64,000 nucleotides of DNA from Rhodoferax sp. (GTDB lineage Bacteria > Pseudomonadota > Gammaproteobacteria > Burkholderiales > Burkholderiaceae_C). Position 1 is the stretch's first letter. Each line of letters opens with the position of its first letter. The stretch is from NCBI RefSeq assembly GCF_012927445.1, contig NZ_JABBPD010000006.1:46673-110672 (forward strand). The letters are read 5' to 3'. Positions 34,378 through 42,831 of the stretch are shown here, one piece after another. The position numbers were made by a program, and so were the translations under genes. Below the pieces are notes generated by a model. It was not told the origin of the DNA, did no database searches, and saw nothing but the letters and a program-made list of their open reading frames with translations.

Positions 34378-37146
34378 ATGGATCACATTGCCAAAAAGAT
34401 AGATTCGAAGGTTAAGCTGTGCATTTTTAATGGCAGCAAACGAGATGCAGCTATTCATTTGCAATCGGGGTTGGAACTTAGCCTGCTGATCATCCTAGGC
34501 TATCTTTGGAATCGAAACTTTGAGAATATTTCCGATGATGCTCGATTGAAGTTCTATATCGAAATCCAGCGTCCCTCGATTGGGAAAATTGTTGAATTGT
34601 CTCGTATTTTAGATACTGATGGCCAATTGTTTAAAAATACGCGACTTAAAGATTTTCGCGATGGGATTAATAAATATCCAAGCCTACGGAATGAAAAGTT
34701 GGGTCATGGCTTCTCTTTTGATGATGATGCCGCCTCGTTCCTTGATGAAATTACCTCGCTGAAAAACATGATTTCTCAAGGATTTAATGAGATTTTCGGT
34801 GAAGAGTTCGACTTTGTGAAAGTCATTAAAGAAGATGGTGATATTTATAAAGGAATAATTTTTAAACCTGATGGTGACTTGGCGCCTTGGGTTATGCCGA
34901 GAGCGGCTGGGATACTTCAGATTGAATGCGTATATATTAAAACTAGACAGGGTATGTTCCTCATATCCCCTTTCATTGCGATTGACAATGAACAAGAGTT
35001 TTTTATTTACTCATATGTTGAAGATCGACTGGCAGCGCGATCTGTATTTAATCGACTAGTCAAGACGGGGCGCGCATATTTCGATACCCCTTTACTTGTG
35101 GATTATGGTCGCGAGATTGATGAGTTTCGAAGAAGATCTTCAAATGGAACTGTTGTAAATAACTACGAAAACAATTACAAAAAATATATTGAAACTGACA
35201 TTGCTAAGAAAGTCGTAAAATTTCTCAAGGCAAACGAATCTACAGTTTTTGCAACTCTATGGGGTCACGGTGGAGTCGGGAAAACTGCGTCGATGCAACG
35301 AGTTTGTGAGTCCCTACTGAGTGCCGAGCAACGAATATTTGACTATATTATTTTTGTTTCGGCGAAAGATCGGCAGCTAAATATGTATACCGGCGCCATC
35401 GAGGCGATTGAGGGAAGCGTTGACTCTTTCGATCAGGTGATCGGTTTCGCGAATCGTATAGTTTTTCAAGCTGATTCGTTTGACCCCACTTCTTTGATCG
35501 AGTTTAAGGGCCGGATGCTTCTGGTGCTTGATGATTATGAAACCTTCCCATCTGAGGAAAAAGAAAAGTTCCTAGATTTTGTGAAATCGCTGAGCATAGG
35601 GCACCACAAAGTCGTATTGACAACGCGTTCGGCTAGTCAGATCACTGGTGAAGAAATAGAGGTCTTAGAGCTTTCTGAAAATGAGACTTTAGAGTTCTTT
35701 GATAGTGTTTTGGAGTCATACCTACGGATTACCGCGAAAGACTACCAAATTGGTTTGAATTTGAAAGAATTTAAGAAGGTTTTACATGAATTAACCAGTG
35801 GACGTCCGCTCTTTATATTTCAGAGTGCAATGATCTACGGGCAAGGAGGATCCATATCTGAGTTGTTGGACATCGATCTGAAAACGCGGCAGGAGTCAAT
35901 TGATTTCTTATACGGGCGCATCTGGGATTATTTATCTAACGACGCGCGGAGAGTTTTTTGGGCAATGGGGCAGATGGTTTCCGATGGAGACCTGAGCAAT
36001 GTCATCTCCAAATTGAGATATATTTTGAATATGGAGAAGGATGAGCAGAAGTTCAGCAGTGCAATCAACGAGTTAGTTAAGCTTAAGGTTGTAAAAATAG
36101 AAGATGCGAAGGTATTTAAAGTCTACTCAAGCGAAATTGCAGCAATAATGAGGGAAGTTCGGATTGATGTTGGCGATGCTGGCAGTATAACGGGAAGATT
36201 GCTAACGGTCGGAAGTGATAAGAAGCTTGATAGCGATTTAGCCTTATTGACGGATGCTGATAGTGCGCGCGTTACACACAAAGTCACAGAAGTAATAAAT
36301 AAATACCGCCACCTTATTTCTCGCGCTGCAACACGCCCTGAAATAAAGGCAAAAGCTGTCGTAAATCTCGCGCAGTATCTTATCGAAGATGCCGGCGACT
36401 ATGATCACGGTATCAGAGTATTTGAAGAATTCAACATTGAATATAATAAGTCATTCGTATTTGTAAAAGCATTTGCTACTTATCTTTGGCGCGGCGACGA
36501 ACCGCTTAAGCAACGGGCCAATCAGTCTGTTAAATCAGCTTTAAATGTTATCGGAATATCTATTGAAGATGAGCTTGATCTGCTTTGCATGCTCATGCGG
36601 TATGAGTTCACCTTGTTAGTTATTGCTCGTCAGGAGCTAAAGGATGCCTCTCGCCTGGGTGATATCGAGCAGGAAGAGTACGACGCTACTTTTGCCGAAC
36701 AACGGCATGAGTTTTTTCGTATCTATAACTACCCAGGGTTGAAAATATTTTCATTTGTTGAGAATAGTGCCCTTGAAAATCTTGATAACGAACTTAAGAT
36801 AAAGTGTCTGAACGGCCTATCTTATTTTGTAGATGTTTGTATACGTAGAAAGAAATTCGATGTCGTTGGTCAGATATTTGATTATGTATTCAATAATTTG
36901 AAATACAATTACCATGATAATTTAAAGCAAAAATTAGCAAGAATTCAACTGTCGGAATCAACCCATTTTCTTGCGTACGACGATTATGTGAAAAAGGGTA
37001 GCGTTGGGGATAGATTTAACGGGAACCAGCAGGTAAATCCACCGAATGCAGGCCGCAAGAGGTCTTTCGAAGTTCGCAATAGAAATGTGTCAAGTCCATT
37101 CGCGCATAAATTGGCTGCAGCACTTCAGAGGACTGATTCTGTTTAG
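34378..37146 (+). CDS. Large STAND-type NTPase with N-terminal HEPN-like motif (putative defence protein)
   Basis: A 922-residue protein. The N-terminal helical region contains LRNEKLGHG (R104-x5-H110), a HEPN-like arrangement. The P-loop domain has GHGGVGKT (about 295-302) and Walker B MLLVLDDYE (about 379-387), followed by VVLTTRSA, a sensor-type motif of NB-ARC/STAND ATPases. The C-terminal 350 residues are helical repeats (TPR-like hints such as AKAVVNLAQYLIEDAGDYDH) that may sense a ligand. Such proteins often trigger abortive infection. Its DNA is far more AT-rich than the surroundings, a sign of separate acquisition. No partner gene is clearly in operon with it. Confidence 0.75.
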   Translation: MDHIAKKIDSKVKLCIFNGSKRDAAIHLQSGLELSLLIILGYLWNRNFENISDDARLKFYIEIQRPSIGKIVELSRILDTDGQLFKNTRLKDFRDGINKYPSLRNEKLGHGFSFDDDAASFLDEITSLKNMISQGFNEIFGEEFDFVKVIKEDGDIYKGIIFKPDGDLAPWVMPRAAGILQIECVYIKTRQGMFLISPFIAIDNEQEFFIYSYVEDRLAARSVFNRLVKTGRAYFDTPLLVDYGREIDEFRRRSSNGTVVNNYENNYKKYIETDIAKKVVKFLKANESTVFATLWGHGGVGKTASMQRVCESLLSAEQRIFDYIIFVSAKDRQLNMYTGAIEAIEGSVDSFDQVIGFANRIVFQADSFDPTSLIEFKGRMLLVLDDYETFPSEEKEKFLDFVKSLSIGHHKVVLTTRSASQITGEEIEVLELSENETLEFFDSVLESYLRITAKDYQIGLNLKEFKKVLHELTSGRPLFIFQSAMIYGQGGSISELLDIDLKTRQESIDFLYGRIWDYLSNDARRVFWAMGQMVSDGDLSNVISKLRYILNMEKDEQKFSSAINELVKLKVVKIEDAKVFKVYSSEIAAIMREVRIDVGDAGSITGRLLTVGSDKKLDSDLALLTDADSARVTHKVTEVINKYRHLISRAATRPEIKAKAVVNLAQYLIEDAGDYDHGIRVFEEFNIEYNKSFVFVKAFATYLWRGDEPLKQRANQSVKSALNVIGISIEDELDLLCMLMRYEFTLLVIARQELKDASRLGDIEQEEYDATFAEQRHEFFRIYNYPGLKIFSFVENSALENLDNELKIKCLNGLSYFVDVCIRRKKFDVVGQIFDYVFNNLKYNYHDNLKQKLARIQLSESTHFLAYDDYVKKGSVGDRFNGNQQVNPPNAGRKRSFEVRNRNVSSPFAHKLAAALQRTDSV

Positions 37147-37487
37147 TAGCGTAGAGCTAGGTCATGCCCTTTGATTGACGCGGTCAGATGCTTCGCCCGC
37201 AGTCAAAACAATCTAGGGGCATTGAGGTTTGGTCCCGTAAGGGTTAGGGGAGGTTGCTGCCTAATAGGAGTCATCCCGCGATTGACTGCTTCAAGACCCG
37301 AAGCCGACTTTCACGTTTCAGATGTGACGGGCGGGTACCGACCCAAAGCGGTCATCAATACGTCAGATGCCAATGTCAGCCATCCGGGGTGAAGCAGACT
37401 TCCCTAGTTGGCACCTTCGATCACCAAAGGCATAAGATGTGCAAAAAATCGGCTTGCTTCGCTTCAAGGGAGCCATGAATCCATGAG
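37147..37487. other. Noncoding stretch with dispersed short repeat
   Basis: No supported gene in about 340 bp. It contains cgacccaaagcg (37339-37350), which recurs exactly at 38601-38612 and inverted at 63262-63273, and a diverged relative (gacccgaagccgac) near 37296. Confidence 0.4.
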
Positions 37488-38504
37488 ATGGCCATTAGTC
37501 CCTCCTCAGCGATGATTCAATCAAGAAAAAAGTGGAAAAACATGGGCCGCATCTCACAGTTAAATTTGCTGAAAACAATCTTTCCGCCGTTCACCAACCG
37601 GAACGTCAAGCTCTTGGTCGATAAGGCGAACCAGCACATTGCTGCGCATCTACGTCAGAGCAAGTTCTACATGATTGGTGCTCGGGCACAGGCTAGCTTT
37701 GTCAACCCGCGGGTGGACAAGGAACAGGCACTTATATACGTAGATGTCGAGGTGGGAAACGAAGTCGTTGACGCCGGGGTCATTCACGTAGGGAAATGTG
37801 AGGGAATCTCTCGTTACCCTGAAATCCAAATTACTCCAGAGGCCATCCTTCTTGGTGGAACCAAGAAGGGAACACACGCAAAGATTTGGCTCACGCCGGA
37901 CTCTGTCTATTGGCACGTGGCTCGAGGGTGCGACTATTTGGGGGGGTTTTCGAAGCACGATGTCGTGTGTCTATACGACCTACTATACATCGGCATCGCG
38001 AAGGAACAGGACAGCTTCCAACGTCTCATCAAAAATGCACACCACGGACGGCTGAAGGTGCTGTCAGAAGAGCGTGCGCGCAAGCCCGGAGCTCATCCAT
38101 CCGATGAGATCATCCTGTTTCTCTTCGACCTTGAGCCATTAAGCGTTCAACAGTTTGCGGCAGAGGACGATGACTTCGATATCTTCTGCGGCGCAGATCA
38201 AAAGAAGGTAGTTGCTGATGCGGAGAAAGCGTTTGTCAAGTTGCTAGATCCTGCGTACAACGTGATCAAGTTCCAGAATTACCCAAAGGGCGACGATGGG
38301 CTCTATGGAGAGGGACTGGCCAACTATGCATATTCTCTGAACGAGAATATGAGGTTTATGACCGCAAATTCGATGTTTAAGGGGGCCTACAGCGAGGCAG
38401 GTCTCGATAACCGTCAAGACTTCATCATGATTGAAGGAGATGAGGTCGAACTACACGTAGGAGACGAACTCGCTCCTTCTCTCTTCTCACCAGTGCACCC
38501 GTAA
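37488..38504 (+). CDS. Hypothetical protein with possible GIY-YIG-like segment
   Basis: 338 residues from ATG 37488; ATG 37542 (MGRISQLNLLK) is an alternative. The central part CLYDLLYIGIAKEQDSFQRL followed by IKNAHHGRLK (about 161-190) resembles the YIG ... R ... H pattern of GIY-YIG nucleases, but the first GIY motif is not clear. No family can be assigned with confidence. It lies between a STAND NTPase and a DUF4365 nuclease gene, so a defence role is possible by context only. Confidence 0.5.
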   Translation: MAISPSSAMIQSRKKWKNMGRISQLNLLKTIFPPFTNRNVKLLVDKANQHIAAHLRQSKFYMIGARAQASFVNPRVDKEQALIYVDVEVGNEVVDAGVIHVGKCEGISRYPEIQITPEAILLGGTKKGTHAKIWLTPDSVYWHVARGCDYLGGFSKHDVVCLYDLLYIGIAKEQDSFQRLIKNAHHGRLKVLSEERARKPGAHPSDEIILFLFDLEPLSVQQFAAEDDDFDIFCGADQKKVVADAEKAFVKLLDPAYNVIKFQNYPKGDDGLYGEGLANYAYSLNENMRFMTANSMFKGAYSEAGLDNRQDFIMIEGDEVELHVGDELAPSLFSPVHP

Positions 38505-38784
38505 GCATTAACTTGAATGCAAGATTCGCTTTCAGCCTGAAGCAGTCAATTAATTGAGAACCCTGATCGTCCGCAACTGGCACAAACTAGGCGCGGCAGT
38601 CGACCCAAAGCGAACCTTTAATGAAAGATCTGAGGACGGCGACGCTGTCCGTCGGCGCAGCCTGTAAGGCAACTCCGCTATCCGTCTCCTGTTCGGGTGG
38701 TTCTTTTCCAGTTCACATGTGGCGAGGTGCGCAGCAGGTGTTGCATCTCCACAACTTACATCAGAACCTCTGAGAACGCAGTGC

Positions 38785-39885
38785 TCAACTGCGGTTTATC
38801 TCGTGCAGGTCGGGGTCGTATTCCGCAAAGTCTTCGAAGAAGAGCGTCTCGGGATGCTTGGTTTCTCTTTCGTACTCGTCGAAGAAATAGCGGGAAAACC
38901 AGTCCTCCGCAAGAAATGTCAAAGGCCGGTGCTCCAGATGTGAGCGCAGAAAGGGGAAGCGCTGGTCGAAGTATTCCTTGTGGGACGTAGACACCATGTC
39001 GTGGGCCGTGATAAGGCATTGCCTGTAATCGCTCAGCATCTGCTTGAACATGGCGTGCACGGTATGGAAGTAGAAGGTATAGGACTTCGGGAGCCCCTGC
39101 GCACTGGTATAGCGCGTGTTCTCCTCGTACCAGCTAGAAAGCTCAGGTTCTGGCTGGCCCTCCACGTGCTCGGAAAGGGTCCGGAAAGTGTCCCAATGAG
39201 CGTCAATAAGGTATTGCAGCGTGGTCGTGCACCGCCGATTCGGATCGCTGCGCTGACACATGAGCACCAACGGACCGAGCGAGGTGTAAGCTGTCAGCCC
39301 CTTCTCGATGGCGGCCTCAACCTTCGGCCACTCGCGCTCGGTCGCATAAGACCGGAGGAAGCGATTTGGGCGTGAGCTGAAGTAGTCTAGCCACAGGATT
39401 CGGATTGTCGGATTGCCTGCGTCGGCCTTTTTTTGCTCCGGCGCTTCACCATCGTCCTGCCGGGGAACGTTATCGCAGGCCTCGTCGAGGCGCCGTGCGG
39501 TCTGAGAAAATGCGCCTTCGCGGTCTTGCTGCTTGATGTTCACCCAAAAGCAGCGCCCACTGGCCAGGCAGGCTAAGCAGAAGAACACCGGCACTGGCAT
39601 TCCCAGCCAGTAATTCAGCGTGGAGCGCTTGACCTTGTGGAAGGTCGCCCGTCTGGGCAGTGACACGGAGAATGGGACTTTGGCTTGGCTTTTAAGCTGG
39701 ATGGCGACCAGGTTGCCGCGCAGCAGCCGATCAGTCCCGACAATTTCCACGTACACATCTAGGCCGTAGTCGCGTTCGCCTACCTCGCGTATTACCCAGT
39801 GGCTCGGCAAGGACTGCCGTAGCAAGGTCAGGGATTCGGATTCGGAGACGTGCGTGCCGGCACGGACGGGGTATTCACTGGACAC
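38785..39885 (-). CDS. DUF4365-domain protein (putative PD-(D/E)XK nuclease)
   Basis: A 366-residue protein. The N-terminal domain has ERDYGLDVYVEI (D43, E47) and NLVAIQLKSQ (Q63, K65), the D...E...QxK catalytic pattern of the DUF4365 branch of restriction-endonuclease-like folds. The remaining 240 residues are a helical region without a recognised domain (SYTFYFHTVHAMFKQMLSDY). DUF4365 proteins occur in phage defence islands. The gene is convergent with the GIY-YIG-like gene, with about 280 bp of noncoding sequence between. Confidence 0.7.
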   Translation of the reverse strand: MSSEYPVRAGTHVSESESLTLLRQSLPSHWVIREVGERDYGLDVYVEIVGTDRLLRGNLVAIQLKSQAKVPFSVSLPRRATFHKVKRSTLNYWLGMPVPVFFCLACLASGRCFWVNIKQQDREGAFSQTARRLDEACDNVPRQDDGEAPEQKKADAGNPTIRILWLDYFSSRPNRFLRSYATEREWPKVEAAIEKGLTAYTSLGPLVLMCQRSDPNRRCTTTLQYLIDAHWDTFRTLSEHVEGQPEPELSSWYEENTRYTSAQGLPKSYTFYFHTVHAMFKQMLSDYRQCLITAHDMVSTSHKEYFDQRFPFLRSHLEHRPLTFLAEDWFSRYFFDEYERETKHPETLFFEDFAEYDPDLHEINRS

Positions 39886-40278
39886 TTCTGCCTTATCTCA
39901 TTCTGATCGCGGTACGGCAGAGGGAACATCCACTCGCTGATACGCGTTAGTCGTTGACTATAGTGCTGTTTTGAACTCACCGCGGGCGATGACCCGCAAG
40001 ACTCGACCCGCAGCATTCATCCGACTATCGACATCGCTAACGCATGTCTGCTTTTGATTGAAGCGGTCAATCGACCGGTAATCCTGACTGTCGACTCCTG
40101 GCCCAGACCGGGTACTCCCGATTTTCAGGTGACCGTCGGCTCCCGCTGCACAAGAGCCGACCAGGACTACATTCCGCTTCCCTCGCGCTGCGGGTCGTCG
40201 AGTGGCTGCTTTGGAGCAAGTAGATCGACGTCATGTAAATTGAGTTATTTACCACTTCAATCGCCTGGAGGATCTGCA
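39886..40278. other. Noncoding stretch with decayed fragment
   Basis: No intact gene. It contains the second copy of the inverted repeat (40098-40156), translating as SWPRPGTPDFQVTVGSR in frame +1, evidently a remnant of the same coding fragment seen near 33690. Confidence 0.4.
40098..40156 (+). repeat. Inverted repeat copy B flanking the STAND/DUF4365 block
   Basis: tggcccagaccgggtactcc continues cgattttcaggtgaccg and tcggctcccgc, the plus-strand partner of 33661-33714. The 6.4-kb segment between the copies holds the low-GC STAND gene, the GIY-YIG-like gene and the DUF4365 gene. Confidence 0.7.
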
Positions 40279-41115
40279 TCACATCAGCTTGCGAAAAGCT
40301 GTGATTCGCTGTTGATGGGTCAACTTTCCATTTTCATCGGCCGCGATGCGGGCAGCTTCTTTCTCCAAAAAAACGACATGACGCAGAAATCGAGTCGGAT
40401 CGAAAGTTAAAGAATAGATGCCCGTGTTCACGGAGGTGAGTAGGTGATTCCCGAAATAGTCGGCCATCGGTTGCGCAATTCCGTGGTCCCAAAGCCATGA
40501 TCCTAGAATCGACAAGACGCGGGTGGCCGTGCGGCCGAATCTGTAGGCTAGAAAACTGTTTTCGGCCTTCCCTGCCAAACGCATCAATAGGATCAGTCCG
40601 GCAAGTGAATCCATCGACGCCAACCTTTCAAGGTGCCGACATTGAATATCCCCACGTTCTGGTGTCCGTATCCCGCGCCCGCCTAAAACGGAAGCGCTGT
40701 GAAAGACACTGGCATAGACCTCTGGTGCCATCTTCCCAAGAAGTTCAACACTCGATTCGATAGGCACGTCGAGTCGCATGATTTGCCAGAGCGGAAGATT
40801 CAACAGCTGCTGACCACCTGGGTGACGAGCCTCAATTTCCGAGACCAGTGCTGAACTGGGGGTATGTCGTCCGAGTCGGTATCCCCGCCACTTATTCTTC
40901 CGATCGTCCAAGCGCTTTAGTCCTTGAGCTGGCGGCGGTTCCAATAACAAGTCCATTTGGTATGTCGCTGTCGCGCCGACCGCCAGACGCAGGTGATGAA
41001 ACCAACAAACTGTCCGAAATGCATCGACAAAATGTCGCTGCTTACCCCGTGCGTAGTTTCGCGTATCCGACGCGAAAGTGAAGTTCTCAAGCGATTGTCC
41101 TGACGAATCAAGCAC
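40279..41115 (-). CDS. Hypothetical protein adjacent to the tns operon
   Basis: A 278-residue, mostly helical protein beginning MLDSSGQSLENFTFASDTRN, with a hydrophobic stretch (DSLAGLILLMRLAGKAE) that could be buried rather than membrane-spanning. I do not recognise a family. It is divergent from the small HTH gene before tnsA across 111 bp, so it may share control with the transposition genes. Codon use is similar to the tns genes. Confidence 0.5.
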   Translation of the reverse strand: MLDSSGQSLENFTFASDTRNYARGKQRHFVDAFRTVCWFHHLRLAVGATATYQMDLLLEPPPAQGLKRLDDRKNKWRGYRLGRHTPSSALVSEIEARHPGGQQLLNLPLWQIMRLDVPIESSVELLGKMAPEVYASVFHSASVLGGRGIRTPERGDIQCRHLERLASMDSLAGLILLMRLAGKAENSFLAYRFGRTATRVLSILGSWLWDHGIAQPMADYFGNHLLTSVNTGIYSLTFDPTRFLRHVVFLEKEAARIAADENGKLTHQQRITAFRKLM

Positions 41116-41226
41116 TTATGGTCCTAGTTGGTCGGTAATTAAGGTGACGATGGCATTCAGCGTGGCAACTGGCGGAAATTGTACCGACGCCATAGCATTG
41201 TGTGACGAAGACATACAAGGAACGAC

Positions 41227-41607
41227 GTGCACACAGAGATCGCAATTGACTGCGCCATCGACGATCTGGCCAGTGAGCTCAATGACAAATTATTTGGGCA
41301 GTTTGGACCGGTTCTTCCATCCCGAGCCTTGGTTAAGGTGCTGGGCTATCCGTCAGCTGCCGCGTTTCGCCAAGCCGTGACACGGGACACCGTGCCCGTT
41401 CCGCTCTTCAGCATTCCGAATCGCCGGGGTCGGTTCGCATTGGCCCGTGATGTCGCAATTTGGTTGAGTCAAAGGCGCCGGTCAGTGACCGAGCGCGACA
41501 GCGCACCACCAATGGGTTGTGTCGAAAGCCCGAAGTCGACTGCATCGACTTCAATCCCCGAGATCGATATTTTGAACCACGGAGGGCGCGCCATGAAGAA
41601 CTCATAG
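41227..41607 (+). CDS. Small HTH-type DNA-binding protein upstream of tnsA
   Basis: 126 residues; ACGACGTG precedes the start at 41227 (GTG). Residues about 30-85 (PSRALVKVLGYPSAAAFRQA, then IPNRRGRFALARDVAIWLSQ) look like the winged-HTH/MerR-type fold of excisionase- or AlpA-like proteins. The tail is low-complexity. Position and orientation suggest a regulator or accessory factor of the tnsABCD operon, which begins 240 bp later. Function is inferred only from fold and context. Confidence 0.55.
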   Translation: MHTEIAIDCAIDDLASELNDKLFGQFGPVLPSRALVKVLGYPSAAAFRQAVTRDTVPVPLFSIPNRRGRFALARDVAIWLSQRRRSVTERDSAPPMGCVESPKSTASTSIPEIDILNHGGRAMKNS

Positions 41608-41844
41608 CACCACAAACAAAAAAGCCGCAGGGTGACAGCCCGGCGGCGATTTGTACTGGGGAGGTGCCTCAGATTTACGGTACAACGTGAATGTACTCGC
41701 CCGCTCGGCGCGAGTCAAGGGCATCTCCTTTCCGATCAATAAGTGATTGCCGCCGCCTGGCGGCTGGAAAGTAGACATGCATAACAGCCAATTATCTATA
41801 TCGGTTCGCCCCGAACGCGGCATGAAACGTCGTGGAGGTGCGCG
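41608..41844 (+). other. Leader region before tnsA
   Basis: About 240 bp without a gene. It has a gccgcagggtgacagcccggcggc hairpin-like stretch near 41624-41647 and a gccgccgcctggcggc hairpin at about 41751-41766. tnsA has a GGAGGTGCG ribosome-binding site. The hairpins could attenuate tns transcription. Confidence 0.4.
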
Positions 41845-42831
41845 ATGAGCAAACAGCGTCACCTGACCATTGCCCGCCTCAAAGAGATCCTGCGCCGGCA
41901 AGACCCGCCCAAATGGGGCCCTGACTACGAACCTGCCATTCGCGCCACGCGTGAGGAAGCACCTCCCTCCTCGCGCCCGGCCATGGCATGGTCAACCAAG
42001 TTTCAACGCCACTGCCATGTTTTATCAGCAGGCGAACTCACGGTGCTTTTCATCGCACTGAACCATCCGTCCTTGTTCGAGTTGCAGGAGCAGCGCATGC
42101 TGTGCACCGAGCCTCGCCCTCATCCATTGGTAAGTCATCCTCTTGCCATCGGCATGAACCTGCCCGAGCTGCGGGGCACCGTCGACGTCGCGCAGCGCCT
42201 GGACTTTTTGCGGCTGCATCCGCGCGTCTTTGTCACGGATCCAGGTTCGCAGGCGAAGCTACCAGTGCCTTTCCCGTGGATTGGGGACTTTCTGCTGTTT
42301 TTGTCCGATGCCGGGGGACCGTATTGCGTCAATTGGACAGTCAAAAATACGGAGGACGATTTCAATCACTCGTTTCGTAAGGATCGGCCGGTCCGCGATC
42401 CAAAAGGTGACGAACTCGAAGCCAGAGCCCGCCACGCCATAGAGGACATTTACTACCAAGACGCTGGCATACGGACCGTGCGCATCACCTTGCGCGATGT
42501 CCCAAAAACGCTGCAGATCAACTTGCGTAACTTGTTCACCTGGCACGCGCGGGAGATCACGGTCCCTGACGAGGTCAAAGCTGAAATCGTCGAGCGGTTG
42601 CGCGCGAGCATCCAGACGGGTCAGGCGCCGCTGGAAATTCTGCTGTCGATCCGTCAGCGCCATGGCCACGAATTACACGACCTCAAAGCAGTATTTTTCC
42701 AGGCTGTTTGGAATCGATTGATCAGGGTTGACTTGATCAATGAACCCATTCTCGTAGACCGGCCTTTGAAGCCTGAAACGACCGACATCATCGTTCTTTT
42801 TGCGCACTGGTTCACAAGGGGAGAGGTCTAA
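41845..42831 (+). CDS. tnsA: TnsA-like transposon endonuclease
   Basis: A 328-residue protein of the TnsA family, which cuts the 5' ends of the transposon while TnsB cuts the 3' ends, giving cut-and-paste movement. Candidate catalytic residues: E64 in SAGELTVLF, D148 in WIGDFLLFL and K167 in NWTVKN. The usual glutamine two residues before the lysine is threonine here. A C-terminal winged-helix region (about 250-328) would contact TnsC. GGAGGTGCG precedes the ATG. Its stop overlaps the tnsB start (TAATG). Confidence 0.82.
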   Translation: MSKQRHLTIARLKEILRRQDPPKWGPDYEPAIRATREEAPPSSRPAMAWSTKFQRHCHVLSAGELTVLFIALNHPSLFELQEQRMLCTEPRPHPLVSHPLAIGMNLPELRGTVDVAQRLDFLRLHPRVFVTDPGSQAKLPVPFPWIGDFLLFLSDAGGPYCVNWTVKNTEDDFNHSFRKDRPVRDPKGDELEARARHAIEDIYYQDAGIRTVRITLRDVPKTLQINLRNLFTWHAREITVPDEVKAEIVERLRASIQTGQAPLEILLSIRQRHGHELHDLKAVFFQAVWNRLIRVDLINEPILVDRPLKPETTDIIVLFAHWFTRGEV

